NCBI GenBank assembly: GCA_015057305.1 | Contig: SVES01000024.1 | Location: forward strand, 1-49,951 | Direction: 5' to 3' | Source: Pseudobutyrivibrio ruminis | Lineage (GTDB): Bacteria > Bacillota > Clostridia > Lachnospirales > Lachnospiraceae | DNA: 49,951 nucleotides | Part shown: piece after piece, positions 17,515 to 26,608 of the stretch | How the letters are laid out: every line of letters starts with the position of its first letter | Numbering within the stretch: the first letter of the stretch is position 1 | Program-made: the position numbers and the translations under genes | The notes under the pieces: model-generated | What the model was told of the DNA's origin: nothing | The model's input: only the letters and a program-made list of their open reading frames with translations | Databases searched by the model: none

Positions 17515-19608
17515 ATGAGTAAAGTAACAGAAATTTTCGGAAGCAAAGTATTCAATGATGAAACCATGAAGGAGCGTCTTCCTAAGGATGCCTACAAGGC
17601 ACTGAAAAAGACAGTAGAGGAAGGACGACCTCTTGATAGAGATTTGGCTAATGTAATTGCCCATGCCATGAAGGAATGGGCAATCGAACTTGGGGCAACC
17701 CATTTTACACATTGGTTCCAGCCAATGACAGGTGTAACAGCTGAAAAGCATGATTCCTTTATTCAGCCAGAAGAAGGCGGCAAGGTTATCATGACATTCT
17801 CTGGTAAGGAGCTGATTAAAGGCGAGCCAGATGCTTCTTCCTTTCCTTCAGGAGGGCTTAGAGCTACATTTGAAGCGAGAGGCTACACAGCCTGGGACCC
17901 AACAAGCTATGTGTTTATCAAAGATGACACACTTTGTATTCCAACAGCTTTTTGCTCATACTCAGGCGAAGCACTTGATAAGAAGACTCCATTGCTTCGT
18001 TCAATGGAAGCTCTTGATAAATCAGCAGTTAGAGCACTTAAGCTTTTCGGTCACGAAGATGTAAAAAGGGTAATTACGACAGTAGGACCAGAACAGGAAT
18101 ATTTCTTAATCGATACAGAGATGTATAACAAGCGTCCAGATTTGATTTATACAGGTAGAACATTGTTTGGAGCAAAGCCTCCAAAGGGACAGGAGCTGGA
18201 GGATCACTATTTTGGAACTATCAAGCCAAGAGTTTCAGCTTTTATGAAAGAGTTAGACGAGGAGTTGTGGAAACTAGGTGTACTTGCAAAGACAAAGCAT
18301 AATGAAGTGGCACCAGCACAGCATGAGCTTGCACCAGTGTACTCAACCACTAATATAGCTACTGATCATAACCAATTGACAATGGAAATGATGAAGGTAG
18401 TAGCAGGAAGACATGGCATGACTTGTTTACTTCATGAGAAGCCTTTTGCAGGTGTAAATGGTTCGGGCAAGCACAACAACTGGTCTATATCAACAGACAC
18501 AGGAGTGAACCTTCTAGAACCGGGTGCTACTCCTTCCCAGAACACACAGTTCTTATTGTTCTTGACAGCAGTTATTAAAGCTGTTGATGAATATCAGGAG
18601 TTGCTTCGTGTGTCTGTTGCATCTGCTGGAAATGACCATAGACTAGGAGCAAATGAGGCTCCACCAGCAATTATTTCTATGTTTTTGGGTGATGAGCTGG
18701 AGGCTATTGTAGAATCAATCATTGATGGAACAGACTATGAGGATATCAAAAAGAAAAAGATGTCTGTAGGCGCTGCAGTAATTCCTAGCATTTCACAGGA
18801 TACAACAGATAGAAATAGAACATCTCCATTTGCTTTTACAGGTAACAAATTTGAGTTCCGCTCACTTGGTTCGTCAGCATCTATCTCTGGACCAAATGTA
18901 ATACTCAATACTATTGTTGCAGAGGAGCTGGATAAGTTTTCAGAAGAGCTTGAGGGGGCTAAGGATTTTGATAAGGCTTTGTCCGAGCTATTAAAGAGAG
19001 AGCTTACAGCACATAAGAGAATTATCTTCAATGGAAATGGATATTCTGATGAATGGGTAAAGGAAGCAGAAAGAAGAGGACTTAAGAATCTTAAATCTAC
19101 AGTAGATGCACTTCCTGCATTTATAGATAAGAAGGCTATTGATGTATTTACAAAGCATAACGTATTTACCGAGCAGGAGCTTTACAGCCGCTATGATATT
19201 CAGCTGGAAAACTATTACAAGGTAATCGATATTGAGGCTTTGACAATGGATGCCATGGTTAAGAAGAACATTATGGCAGCAGCAAATGATTATCAGTATT
19301 CACTTGCTGAGACACTTAATGCTAAGGCAGCAACAGGATTAGCCGTTGATTCTTCTGTAGAAAAGAAGAGATTAGAGCAGGCCGCTAAGCTCACATATAC
19401 AATGGATGAGAGATTGGAAAAGCTGGAGGCTGATATCGAAAAGGGTAAGGAGCTTACTGATACTTATGAGCTTGCAAAGTACCATCATGATGTGATTTTC
19501 TCAGATATGAATGAGTTAAGAGAGGTTGTAGATGAGCTGGAGACAGTAGTACCAAGTGACATTTGGCCTTATCCAACTTATGGAGAAATATTGTACTCAG
19601 TAAAATAA
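17515..19608 (+). CDS. glnN: Glutamine synthetase type III
   Basis: A protein of 697 residues, the length of GSIII. Typical features are the N-terminal [19 protein letters not shown] block, [10 protein letters not shown] for metal binding, [25 protein letters not shown], and [20 protein letters not shown]. All the active-site motifs degraded in the type I-like protein upstream are intact here, so this is probably the working glutamine synthetase of the cluster. AGGAGG lies 7 bases before the ATG, and a weak GGCT/AGCC hairpin (17478-17497) precedes it. Confidence 0.95.
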   Translation: MSKVTEIFGSKVFNDETMKERLPKDAYKALKKTVEEGRPLDRDLANVIAHAMKEWAIELGATHFTHWFQPMTGVTAEKHDSFIQPEEGGKVIMTFSGKELIKGEPDASSFPSGGLRATFEARGYTAWDPTSYVFIKDDTLCIPTAFCSYSGEALDKKTPLLRSMEALDKSAVRALKLFGHEDVKRVITTVGPEQEYFLIDTEMYNKRPDLIYTGRTLFGAKPPKGQELEDHYFGTIKPRVSAFMKELDEELWKLGVLAKTKHNEVAPAQHELAPVYSTTNIATDHNQLTMEMMKVVAGRHGMTCLLHEKPFAGVNGSGKHNNWSISTDTGVNLLEPGATPSQNTQFLLFLTAVIKAVDEYQELLRVSVASAGNDHRLGANEAPPAIISMFLGDELEAIVESIIDGTDYEDIKKKKMSVGAAVIPSISQDTTDRNRTSPFAFTGNKFEFRSLGSSASISGPNVILNTIVAEELDKFSEELEGAKDFDKALSELLKRELTAHKRIIFNGNGYSDEWVKEAERRGLKNLKSTVDALPAFIDKKAIDVFTKHNVFTEQELYSRYDIQLENYYKVIDIEALTMDAMVKKNIMAAANDYQYSLAETLNAKAATGLAVDSSVEKKRLEQAAKLTYTMDERLEKLEADIEKGKELTDTYELAKYHHDVIFSDMNELREVVDELETVVPSDIWPYPTYGEILYSVK

Positions 19609-19614
19609 AATCTA

Positions 19615-19661
19615 TGCACAATGAGGTGTAGTCAAAATAAATGATTGACTACACCTTTTTT
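19615..19661 (+). terminator. amt leader attenuator: ANTAR-type hairpin overlapping an intrinsic terminator
   Basis: The terminator stem AGGTGTAGTCAA (19624-19635) pairs perfectly with 19645-19656 and is followed by six T. Overlapping its 5' arm is TGCAC (19615-19619), hexaloop AATGAG (19620-19625), GTGTA (19626-19630; one G-U pair). The loop again has A1 and G4. This is the third such arrangement in the cluster. No strong separate promoter was seen, so it may gate read-through from glnN. Confidence 0.6.
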
Positions 19662-19685
19662 ATATATTAAAAGGAGGAAATGAAT

Positions 19686-21431
19686 ATGGAAGAATATTCA
19701 AGCATGTTATTTGGAGTATGGTTCTTAATAGGTGCAGCCTTAGTCTTTTGGATGCAGGCTGGATTTGCTATGGTGGAGGCTGGCTTCACCAGGGCAAAAA
19801 ATACTGGAAACATCATTATGAAAAATCTTATGGATTTTTGTATTGGAACTGTGATGTTTATTATATTAGGCTTTGGTCTAATGTTTGGTGAGGATGCTTT
19901 ATTTGGACTAGTCGGAAAGCCTTCCCTGCAGGTATTTACAGATTATGCCAGTTTTGATTGGAGTAATTTTGTATTTAACCTTGTATTCTGTGCTACTACT
20001 GCAACAATTGTAAGTGGTGCTATGGCAGAACGTACAAAATTCATTAGCTACTGCATTTATTCAGGTGTTATTTCACTTGTGATTTATCCAATTGAGGCAC
20101 ATTGGATTTGGGGAGGTGGCTGGCTTTCACAAATTGGATTCCACGATTTTGCAGGTAGCTGTGCAATTCATATGGTAGGTGGTATCTGTGCCCTAATCGG
20201 AGCAAAGATATTAGGACCACGTATTGGTAAGTTTTCACATGACAGCAGGGGGAAGATAACTAAGGTAAATGCTTTCCCAGGTCACAACATTGCACTTGGC
20301 GCTCTAGGCGTATTTATTCTTTGGCTTGGCTGGTATGGCTTCAATGGAGCAGCAGCTACCTCAGTAGAGCAACTTGCATCAATCTTTGTTACAACTACAA
20401 TTGCTCCAGCTGTAGCTACATGTACTACAATGGCATTTACATGGATTAAATATGGCAAGCCAGATGTGTCAATGTCTCTTAATGCATCTTTGGCTGGTCT
20501 TGTAGCAATTACCGCCCCATGCGACGTAACAGATGCACTTGGTGCAATTATCATCGGTATTGTTTCAGGCTTCTTGGTAGTATTTGGTGTTTGGCTTTTA
20601 GATAACAAGCTTCGTGTGGATGATCCAGTTGGAGCAGTTGCAGTTCATATGATGAATGGTATTTGGGGAACAATCGCAGTTGGTTTATTTGCAACAACTA
20701 GTGCTCCTGATAGTGAGCTTACTGGATTATTCTATGGCGGCGGCTTTAGACTTTTAGGTATTCAGCTTTTAGGTGTTCTTACTGTAAGCGCTTGGGCAGC
20801 TGTTACTATTACTATCGCATTTACGGTAATTAAAAACACAATTGGTCTTCGCGCTTCTGCTGAAGAAGAAATAGTTGGTCTAGATAGAACAGAGCATGGA
20901 CTTCCATCAGCTTATTCTGGATTTAACATGCTTGAGGATGATTTTGATGCAGATGAGTATGATGATGAAACTGCAACTCTTATAAGTGATACTCTAGAAG
21001 CAGCTGGACTAGCATCTCTTGATGAGGCAGTGGAAGTAGAGTACGCTCCATCACAAATCACAGCAGCTGGTAAGCCACGTATGACAAAGATTGAAATTCT
21101 TTGCAAGGAACGCAATCTTGAGAAGTTAAAGAATTCACTTATGAAGCTGGGAATTACTGGTATGACCGTATCTCATGTAATGGGTTGTGGTGTACAAAAG
21201 GGTGCCCCTGAATATTATAGAGGCGTTGCACTTGAACCAGCATTACTTCCTAAAATCAGAGTGGATGTTGTAGTCTGCAAGGTGCCTGTAAAGGATGTTA
21301 TTGAAACAGCCAAAAAGGTGCTTTATACAGGTCATATAGGGGATGGAAAGATATTTGTATATGACGTAGAGCAGGTTGTTAAAATTCGTACAGGCGAAGA
21401 AGATTTTGCAGCATTGCAGGATGTAGAGTAA
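19686..21431 (+). CDS. amt: Ammonium transporter fused to a C-terminal P-II domain
   Basis: A protein of 581 residues. The ATG at 19686 is 8 bases after AAGGAGG; the ATG at 19680 is too close. Residues 1 to about 400 form the 11-helix Amt channel (GFAMVEAGFTRAKN, GAMAERTKF, the pore WGWYGFNGAA-like motif, and HMMNGIWGTIAVGLF). After an acidic linker (about 410-455) comes a full P-II signalling domain (about 460-575) with a T-loop containing EYYRG and the KIRVDVVV strand. Free P-II proteins plug Amt channels according to nitrogen state; here the regulator is tethered. Stand-alone glnK was not seen in the window. Confidence 0.92.
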   Translation: MEEYSSMLFGVWFLIGAALVFWMQAGFAMVEAGFTRAKNTGNIIMKNLMDFCIGTVMFIILGFGLMFGEDALFGLVGKPSLQVFTDYASFDWSNFVFNLVFCATTATIVSGAMAERTKFISYCIYSGVISLVIYPIEAHWIWGGGWLSQIGFHDFAGSCAIHMVGGICALIGAKILGPRIGKFSHDSRGKITKVNAFPGHNIALGALGVFILWLGWYGFNGAAATSVEQLASIFVTTTIAPAVATCTTMAFTWIKYGKPDVSMSLNASLAGLVAITAPCDVTDALGAIIIGIVSGFLVVFGVWLLDNKLRVDDPVGAVAVHMMNGIWGTIAVGLFATTSAPDSELTGLFYGGGFRLLGIQLLGVLTVSAWAAVTITIAFTVIKNTIGLRASAEEEIVGLDRTEHGLPSAYSGFNMLEDDFDADEYDDETATLISDTLEAAGLASLDEAVEVEYAPSQITAAGKPRMTKIEILCKERNLEKLKNSLMKLGITGMTVSHVMGCGVQKGAPEYYRGVALEPALLPKIRVDVVVCKVPVKDVIETAKKVLYTGHIGDGKIFVYDVEQVVKIRTGEEDFAALQDVE

Positions 21432-21440
21432 CAATTAATA

Positions 21441-21540
21441 AAGGCTCCTTGTTACATTAACAAGCATATATATTCTACGCTTCGCATAGAAAGCTCCGCT
21501 TTAGAATGTATATAGCTTGTTAATTACAAGGAGCCTTTTT
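21441..21540. repeat. Long imperfect palindrome, repeat family copy A (bidirectional terminator)
   Basis: Arms beginning AAGGCTCCTTGT and ending ACAAGGAGCCTT pair over about 36 positions with a few mismatches, with a T run on the right. The 30-base centre (GCATAGAAAGCT core) is nearly identical, in reverse orientation, to that of copy B at 24195. It lies between the convergent amt and PfkB-family genes and probably ends both transcripts. Confidence 0.75.
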
Positions 21541-21561
21541 TACCTAGCAACTACCTAGCAA

Positions 21562-22485
21562 CTAACGGGCTCCTCTTGGGTTCCAGATTAGATTGTCCCA
21601 TTGCTCCAATTGTTCTTCTGTCATGAAGCCATTGGAAGTGCCCATGTAACCAATCTTGTTTGAAGCAAATAGCAATGCTTTATGAATTGAAAGCTTTGAA
21701 TCCGCAGTTTTGAGATAGTAGTGTAGGAAGCAGGCAAACAGGGCATTTCCAGCACCAGCATTATTGACAACCTGTTTGGTATTTACTGCATCATAATGTA
21801 CTGTAAAATCTTTGTTTTTGTCATAGATAATTGCACCATTTTCTCCTTGTCCTAGGATTATTATTTCTGGATCATATTTACCAGCCATTTCTTTTACAAA
21901 TTCATATGGTTCCTCATCTATTGAATTGTCATTAAAATATAGAATATTGGCATTTTTTAAGAAATCCTCATTATAGATTTCTTTGTCTCGCTTAAAGCTG
22001 TGGATTTTAACAGCCAGCTTTTTATTGTTATCAACGGCACGAGCAATAAAAGGACGGCAAAAATTAACATTTGAAAGAACCATCATGTCGCACTTTGGTA
22101 CAAGAGGATCCACAAGCATCATGTTGTAATCAGCATCACGAATATCCTTTAAATCTTCAAAGCGTTGAGCCTTTCTTCTCGCATCATATAAAAGGATTTC
22201 CTTAGGAGTTTCTTTTATAATAGGAAGCACGTATTCTGTCGAAAGGGTTACTTCTCTGTTAGCTGGATTGAATATACTAAGATCTTCATTTTCACCAACT
22301 ACCGTCATAAACTCAACTTCATCACCAAGCCATTTTAATGCTAGAGACTCATTAAATGCATCACCACCAGCAGAAATGTAAATAGAATCCCTTTCACCGG
22401 TATATGGCTCATATTTAATAGGAATTTCTTTGACCTTTACTATGGTCTCTAATTGGGTAATCCCCGCTACGATAAATTTACTCAT
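21562..22485 (-). CDS. PfkB-family carbohydrate kinase, catalytic Asp replaced by Asn
   Basis: A protein of 307 residues read on the minus strand, with AGGAGT before its ATG. The N-terminal sugar-binding GGDAFNESLALKWLG block and the C-terminal AGAGNALFACF motif place it in the ribokinase/PfkB family. The family signature is GAGD, in which Asp is the catalytic base; here it is N247. Sugar kinase activity may be low or absent. The substrate is unknown. It stands alone between the amt cluster and the zinc operon. Confidence 0.8.
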   Translation of the reverse strand: MSKFIVAGITQLETIVKVKEIPIKYEPYTGERDSIYISAGGDAFNESLALKWLGDEVEFMTVVGENEDLSIFNPANREVTLSTEYVLPIIKETPKEILLYDARRKAQRFEDLKDIRDADYNMMLVDPLVPKCDMMVLSNVNFCRPFIARAVDNNKKLAVKIHSFKRDKEIYNEDFLKNANILYFNDNSIDEEPYEFVKEMAGKYDPEIIILGQGENGAIIYDKNKDFTVHYDAVNTKQVVNNAGAGNALFACFLHYYLKTADSKLSIHKALLFASNKIGYMGTSNGFMTEEQLEQWDNLIWNPRGAR

Positions 22486-22645
22486 AATGACGTACTCCTT
22501 TGCTCCCCCAAAAAGTATTAATATTGTAAATACAATTCAAACTAATAATACTATAACTAAAGATAATAATGCAGAAATTCCTAAAAAAATCACAATTTAT
22601 TCAATTTGTATTAACAAGTAGTTAATGCTAGCAAGGTTTTGCAAA

Positions 22646-22680
22646 TTGACAAAAGATGCCAAAGAAAGTATTATGTCAAT
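22646..22680 (+). promoter_or_regulatory. Promoter of the zinc-uptake operon with flanking inverted repeat
   Basis: TTGACA at 22646-22651, 17 bases, TATTAT at 22669-22674. ATTGACA (22645-22651) and TGTCAAT (22674-22680) form an inverted repeat embracing the promoter, a possible metal-repressor site. It does not match the classic Zur box. Confidence 0.6.
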
Positions 22681-22722
22681 AATTGTTGGTTAGAGTCAGC
22701 TAATTACAAGAAAGGAGCACTT

Positions 22723-23034
22723 ATGGATTCTCGCAATCATTCTAGTAAAAGAATAATTGCATTGGTAGCTATTGTAGCTACTGTATTTTTGATGCTTCTT
22801 TCTAGTTTTTATATTACTGAACACGCATCACATCACTGCGATGATGAGGAGCACTGTCCAGTTTGTGCTATGCTTTTACAATGCGAGCGTTCACTTAAAA
22901 CTATAGGAACTGGCATTGTGATGGCAGTAGTAGCCTTTATTGTATTTGATTTGATTGAAGATGCATTTATGGGCTATTCTTATGAGTCTACTCAGACTAC
23001 ATTAATTTCCCAAAAGGTCAGACTCGATTCTTGA
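22723..23034 (+). CDS. Small membrane protein with His/Cys-rich extracytoplasmic loop
   Basis: A protein of 103 residues. The ATG at 22723 follows AAAGGAG by 6 bases; an earlier in-frame codon at 22639 would overlap the promoter. Two membrane helices (about 11-31 and 60-78) flank a loop rich in metal-binding residues: H-x2-HH-C-DDEEH-C-x2-C and a further C, about residues 34-54. I do not recognise the family. Being first in the zinc-transport operon, a role in metal capture or sensing is a fair inference. Confidence 0.7.
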   Translation: MDSRNHSSKRIIALVAIVATVFLMLLSSFYITEHASHHCDDEEHCPVCAMLLQCERSLKTIGTGIVMAVVAFIVFDLIEDAFMGYSYESTQTTLISQKVRLDS

Positions 23035-23108
23035 AATTATATTAATTGGTCTGCATTTTGATACAATGCAGGTTTTATTTTGATTGAAATTTTTAAGAAT
23101 GGAGATAA

Positions 23109-24179
23109 TTGAATATTATGATAAAGAAAATGGCGTCAAAGTTTTTTACAAAGGGGCTAGCTATGATGAGTATAGCAGCACTTACTTTAGGAACATTTGT
23201 GGGTTGTGGAACAGCTGCAAGCGCTACAGTAAATGAAGCTCAGGCAGAAAGTTCTGCCAAAGAAACCACAATATCAGAAAAGACAATTTCTGTAGTTACA
23301 ACAATTTTCCCTGAGTACGATTGGGTAAGAGCGATTGTTGGAGATAATGATAATGTGGAAATTACAATGCTTTTAGATGATGGAGTGGATTTACATAATT
23401 ACCAGCCAACAGCTGAAGACATTATGAAAATAGCAACCTGTGATGTATTTGTTTATGTTGGCGGCGAGTCTGATGAGTGTGTTGAGGATGCTCTTGCAGA
23501 AGCCACAAATCAGGACATGCAGGTGGTTAATCTTCTTGAAGATCTTGGTTCATCAGTAAAGGAAGAAGAAATAGTTGAGGGCATGATGGCTGAGGAAGAA
23601 CACGAGCAAGAGGAAGGCCAGGAGCACGAAGAAGGGGAAGTTGAATACGACGAACATGTATGGCTTTCTTTAAAGAATGCTCAGGTTTTAGTTGATGACA
23701 TTGCCCAGGCAATCCAGACTGCTGATTCTGCAAATGCAGATGAATACGCAGCAAATGCGGCTGCATACATAGAAGAATTGTCTGCAATGGACGAGAGCTA
23801 TCAGCAAATGATAGATGCTGCCTCTGTTAAAACAGTTTTATTCGGGGATAGATTCCCATTTAGATACTTGGTAGATGATTACGGACTTGATTATTATGCT
23901 GCTTTTGTGGGATGCTCAGCAGAAACAGAGGCAAGCTTTGAAACAATAACCTTCCTTGCTGAGAAGGTAGATGAATTAAAGCTTGATACCGTATTTACGA
24001 TAGAAAACTCTGATCAAAAAATAGCTCAGACTATTATTGAAAATACGACAGGCCAGGATGCTAAGATTCTTACTCTTGATTCCCTTCAGTCAACAACAAT
24101 GGCTGATGTAGAAGCAGGTGTAACCTATCTTTCTGTAATGGCAGGTAATTTAGAGGTATTAACAGAAGCTTTAAATTAA
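23109..24179 (+). CDS. znuA: Zinc ABC transporter, substrate-binding lipoprotein
   Basis: A protein of 356 residues. A TTG at 23109 lies 4 bases after GGAG; the ATG at 23118 is a possible alternative start. The signal peptide ends at a lipobox (FVGC). The cluster A-I metal-binding fold is clear: IFPEYDWVRAI, LHNYQPT (metal His), an acidic His loop (HEQEEGQEHEE, about 168-178) typical of zinc rather than manganese proteins, then DEHVWLS. It captures Zn2+ outside the cell for the permease encoded downstream. Confidence 0.88.
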   Translation: MNIMIKKMASKFFTKGLAMMSIAALTLGTFVGCGTAASATVNEAQAESSAKETTISEKTISVVTTIFPEYDWVRAIVGDNDNVEITMLLDDGVDLHNYQPTAEDIMKIATCDVFVYVGGESDECVEDALAEATNQDMQVVNLLEDLGSSVKEEEIVEGMMAEEEHEQEEGQEHEEGEVEYDEHVWLSLKNAQVLVDDIAQAIQTADSANADEYAANAAAYIEELSAMDESYQQMIDAASVKTVLFGDRFPFRYLVDDYGLDYYAAFVGCSAETEASFETITFLAEKVDELKLDTVFTIENSDQKIAQTIIENTTGQDAKILTLDSLQSTTMADVEAGVTYLSVMAGNLEVLTEALN

Positions 24180-24194
24180 TCATTTTATATATGA

Positions 24195-24280
24195 GCCTGT
24201 AGTAAACAAGCTATTATATTTCTAAAGCGAAGCTTTCTATGCTGAGCGTAGAAATCATAATGCTTGTTTACGTAACAGGC
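24195..24280. repeat. Long imperfect palindrome, repeat family copy B (inside the znu operon)
   Basis: Arms GCCTGTAGTAAACAAGC (from 24195) and GCTTGTTTACGTAACAGGC (to 24280) pair around a centre that is almost the reverse complement of the centre of copy A. There is no T run. It lies between znuA and znuC, where it could protect the znuA message or reduce expression of the later genes. Confidence 0.7.
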
Positions 24281-24314
24281 GGATTTTGAAAACAATAAGA
24301 AATTTGGAGGTTAT

Positions 24315-24959
24315 ATGGCACTTTTAACTGCAAAGAAGCTTTGCGTAGGATATGATGGACAAGCAGTTCTTTCAGACATTAATTTTGAAATTAATGCAGG
24401 GGATTATTTTTGTATTATTGGAGAAAATGGCTCAGGCAAGTCTACATTGATGAAGACGATGCTAGGATTACAGAATCCTATTTCAGGAGTTATGGAATTT
24501 GGTGATGGATTAAATCAAAATGAAATAGGTTATTTACCACAGCAGTCAATTGTTCAAAGAGACTTTCCTGCTTCAGTTTTTGAAATTGTTTTGTCAGGTT
24601 GCCAGAACAGTCTTAAGAATAGTTTTTTCTACAACAATGGGCATAAAAAAATGGCAATGGAAAACATTAAACGAATGGGGATTGAGGATTTAAAGGACAG
24701 ATGCTATAGGGAGCTTTCTGGTGGGCAGCAACAGCGTGTACTTTTAGCCAGAGCACTTTGTGCAACCAAAAGAGTTTTGCTTTTAGATGAACCTGTTGCA
24801 GGCCTTGATCCACAGGTCACAGAAGAAATGTATCGTCTTATAAAAAGGCTTAATGATGAAGGTCTTACTATTATAATGATAAGTCATGATATGGGGGCTG
24901 TTAAGGATTATGCCACTCGTATTTTAAATGTAAATGATATGGAGAAAATGTCATGTTAG
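24315..24959 (+). CDS. znuC: Zinc ABC transporter, ATP-binding protein
   Basis: A protein of 214 residues with GGAGG before the ATG. Walker A is GENGSGKST (about residue 38), the ABC signature LSGGQQQR, and Walker B RVLLLDEP followed by the ISHD switch His. It is slightly short for the family. Its end overlaps the permease start by 7 bases, indicating translational coupling. Confidence 0.9.
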   Translation: MALLTAKKLCVGYDGQAVLSDINFEINAGDYFCIIGENGSGKSTLMKTMLGLQNPISGVMEFGDGLNQNEIGYLPQQSIVQRDFPASVFEIVLSGCQNSLKNSFFYNNGHKKMAMENIKRMGIEDLKDRCYRELSGGQQQRVLLARALCATKRVLLLDEPVAGLDPQVTEEMYRLIKRLNDEGLTIIMISHDMGAVKDYATRILNVNDMEKMSC

Positions 24960-25786
24960 ATAAGCTTTTAATGTATTTAGAATTTCCATTTGTTAGATAC
25001 GCCTTGGTAGTAGGAGTACTTATAGCACTTTGTTCTTCATTGCTAGGGGTTACCCTTGTTTTAAAGAGATATTCATTTATAGGAGATGGCCTCTCACATG
25101 TGGCATTTGGAGCCCTTGCTATTGCAACAGTTCTCCAACTGACTAACAAAATGATTATTGTTTTACCCCTTACAATTTTGTTCGCAATTTTGCTACTTAG
25201 AAAAGGGCAGAATGCAAAAATAAAAGGTGATGCTGCAATAGCAATGCTTTCTGTAGGCGCACTGGCATTTGGTTATTTGGTTATGAATTTATTTCCTACT
25301 TCATCTAATATATCAGGAGATGTGTGCTCAACACTGTTTGGGTCAACCTCTATTCTTACTTTGACCAAGGCAGATGTGTGGGCATGTGGGATTCTTGCAA
25401 TTATAGTTATTCTGATATTTATACTATTTTACAACAGAATTTTTGCTGTTACATTTGATGAAAATTTTGCCAATGCCGTAGGGACTAAGGTGAATCTTTA
25501 CAATCTTCTTATTGCCACTGTAATTGCAGTAATAATAGTGCTTGCAATGAATCTAGTAGGTTCCTTACTTATTTCAGCGTTGGTTATTTTCCCAGCACTT
25601 TCGGCAATGAGTATTTTTAAAAGCTTTAAGAGCGTAACTATATTTTCAGCTATATCTTCTATGATATGTGCTCTTGTAGGAATCATAGTTTCGATTTTGG
25701 CTGGCACTCCAGTGGGCTCCACGATTGTTGCTGTAGATGTTGTACTCTTTGGAGTATGTTATTTAGTTGGAAGGATAAAGGGATAA
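24953..25786 (+). CDS. znuB: Zinc ABC transporter, permease
   Basis: A protein of 277 residues with 7-8 hydrophobic helices, of the ABC-3 (ZnuB/TroC) family. Recognisable segments are LGVTLVLKRYSFIGDGLSH near the N-terminus and LVGSLLISALVIFPALSAM near residue 200. It forms the membrane channel with ZnuC and receives metal from ZnuA. Confidence 0.9.
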   Translation: MLDKLLMYLEFPFVRYALVVGVLIALCSSLLGVTLVLKRYSFIGDGLSHVAFGALAIATVLQLTNKMIIVLPLTILFAILLLRKGQNAKIKGDAAIAMLSVGALAFGYLVMNLFPTSSNISGDVCSTLFGSTSILTLTKADVWACGILAIIVILIFILFYNRIFAVTFDENFANAVGTKVNLYNLLIATVIAVIIVLAMNLVGSLLISALVIFPALSAMSIFKSFKSVTIFSAISSMICALVGIIVSILAGTPVGSTIVAVDVVLFGVCYLVGRIKG

Positions 25787-25789
25787 TCA

Positions 25790-26329
25790 ATGAATAAGAA
25801 ATTTAAAATATTAGGAATAATGGTGGCCTTGTTATTTGTAGGTTGCGGTTCAAAAGAAGACAAAGCAGCAGACAGTGAGCAAGAGGTAAATACTGCTGAG
25901 ATTTCTGTAGAGGAGACAGAGTTAGAAGATTCCCAAGCCCTTGATGAGGCATTAACCACAGAAGAAGAAATAGTAGAAGTAGATCCTAGCGTGGATTTAG
26001 ATTTAACAGCACTGTCATCCACAATGGTGTATTCAGAAGTATTTAATATGGTGATGGCACCAGAGGAATATGAGGGTACTACTTTAAAGATGGATGGCAT
26101 ATGCAATGTGTACGAAGACCCAGATACTGGAAAAACATATTATGCATGTATAGTGCAGGATGCAACTCAGTGCTGTTCACAAGGGCTAGAGTTTGTATTA
26201 GATGAAAGTCAGTATACTGAGGCGGATTATCCTGAAAGCGGGGAGGAGATAACTATATCAGGAGATTTTGCCACATATACAGAAGGGGAGTATCAATATA
26301 TAACTATATTGAATTCTGTGATGGAGTAG
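25790..26329 (+). CDS. Lipoprotein in the zinc operon (YcgQ/TIGR03943 C-terminal-like)
   Basis: A protein of 179 residues starting 3 bases after znuB. A lipoprotein signal (LLFVGC) is followed by a long Glu-rich linker (about 25-70) and a compact domain with VMAPEEYEGTTLKMDG and QDATQCCSQGLEF. The latter recalls the small C-terminal domain of YcgQ-type proteins linked to zinc-responsive operons; I hold this assignment loosely. The two adjacent Cys could bind metal. Confidence 0.65.
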   Translation: MNKKFKILGIMVALLFVGCGSKEDKAADSEQEVNTAEISVEETELEDSQALDEALTTEEEIVEVDPSVDLDLTALSSTMVYSEVFNMVMAPEEYEGTTLKMDGICNVYEDPDTGKTYYACIVQDATQCCSQGLEFVLDESQYTEADYPESGEEITISGDFATYTEGEYQYITILNSVME

Positions 26330-26342
26330 ATTTTTGGGTGCA

Positions 26343-26368
26343 CGCTAGAGTGAAATTTTACTCTAGCG
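26343..26368. other. 26-base near-perfect palindrome
   Basis: CGCTAGAGT (26343-26351) and ACTCTAGCG (26360-26368) flank gAAATTTt. There is no T run, so it may be an operator or a processing hairpin after the zinc operon rather than a terminator. Confidence 0.5.
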
Positions 26369-26531
26369 ATAGTTTGGCTAGGACATCTGTATATGGTGTT
26401 CTTTAGAATGAAGACTCTTTCTGTGGAAAAACTGTAAAGTAGAAACGGAAATATTGGGAGTAAAATGTATTTTTGTTAAAAATTACCTTGGACAGCTAAG
26501 ATTTTTTTTGATAAGTTAGCTTCTAGAGTAT

Positions 26532-26593
26532 AAAGCGTGTGTAGCGAAAGCGTAAGTCCAGCGTCTGGCGGCGGTCGTTACATACGCTTTTTT
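26532..26593 (+). ncRNA. Structured leader RNA with terminator before the MATE gene (candidate guanidine-IV/mepA-type riboswitch)
   Basis: A 15-base-pair stem with two G-U pairs (26532-26546 with 26576-26590) ends in a T run and forms a terminator. The 5' arm contains TGTAGC, followed by a GCGAAAGC hairpin, the block GCGTAAGTCC (26550-26559) and CCAG-CGT-CTGG. TGTAGC and GCGTAAGTCC recur at 29987-30008 in front of another gene, which indicates a conserved RNA. The mepA motif (guanidine-IV class) controls MATE exporters in this group of bacteria. I assign it from context and have not checked it against the consensus. Confidence 0.5.
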
Positions 26594-26608
26594 GTTTGGA
26601 GGTATGGA

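Noticed and set aside
26537..26608. N-terminal extension of the MATE protein from a GTG
   Set aside because: The extension is encoded within the leader terminator and a proper ribosome site precedes the ATG at 26609.
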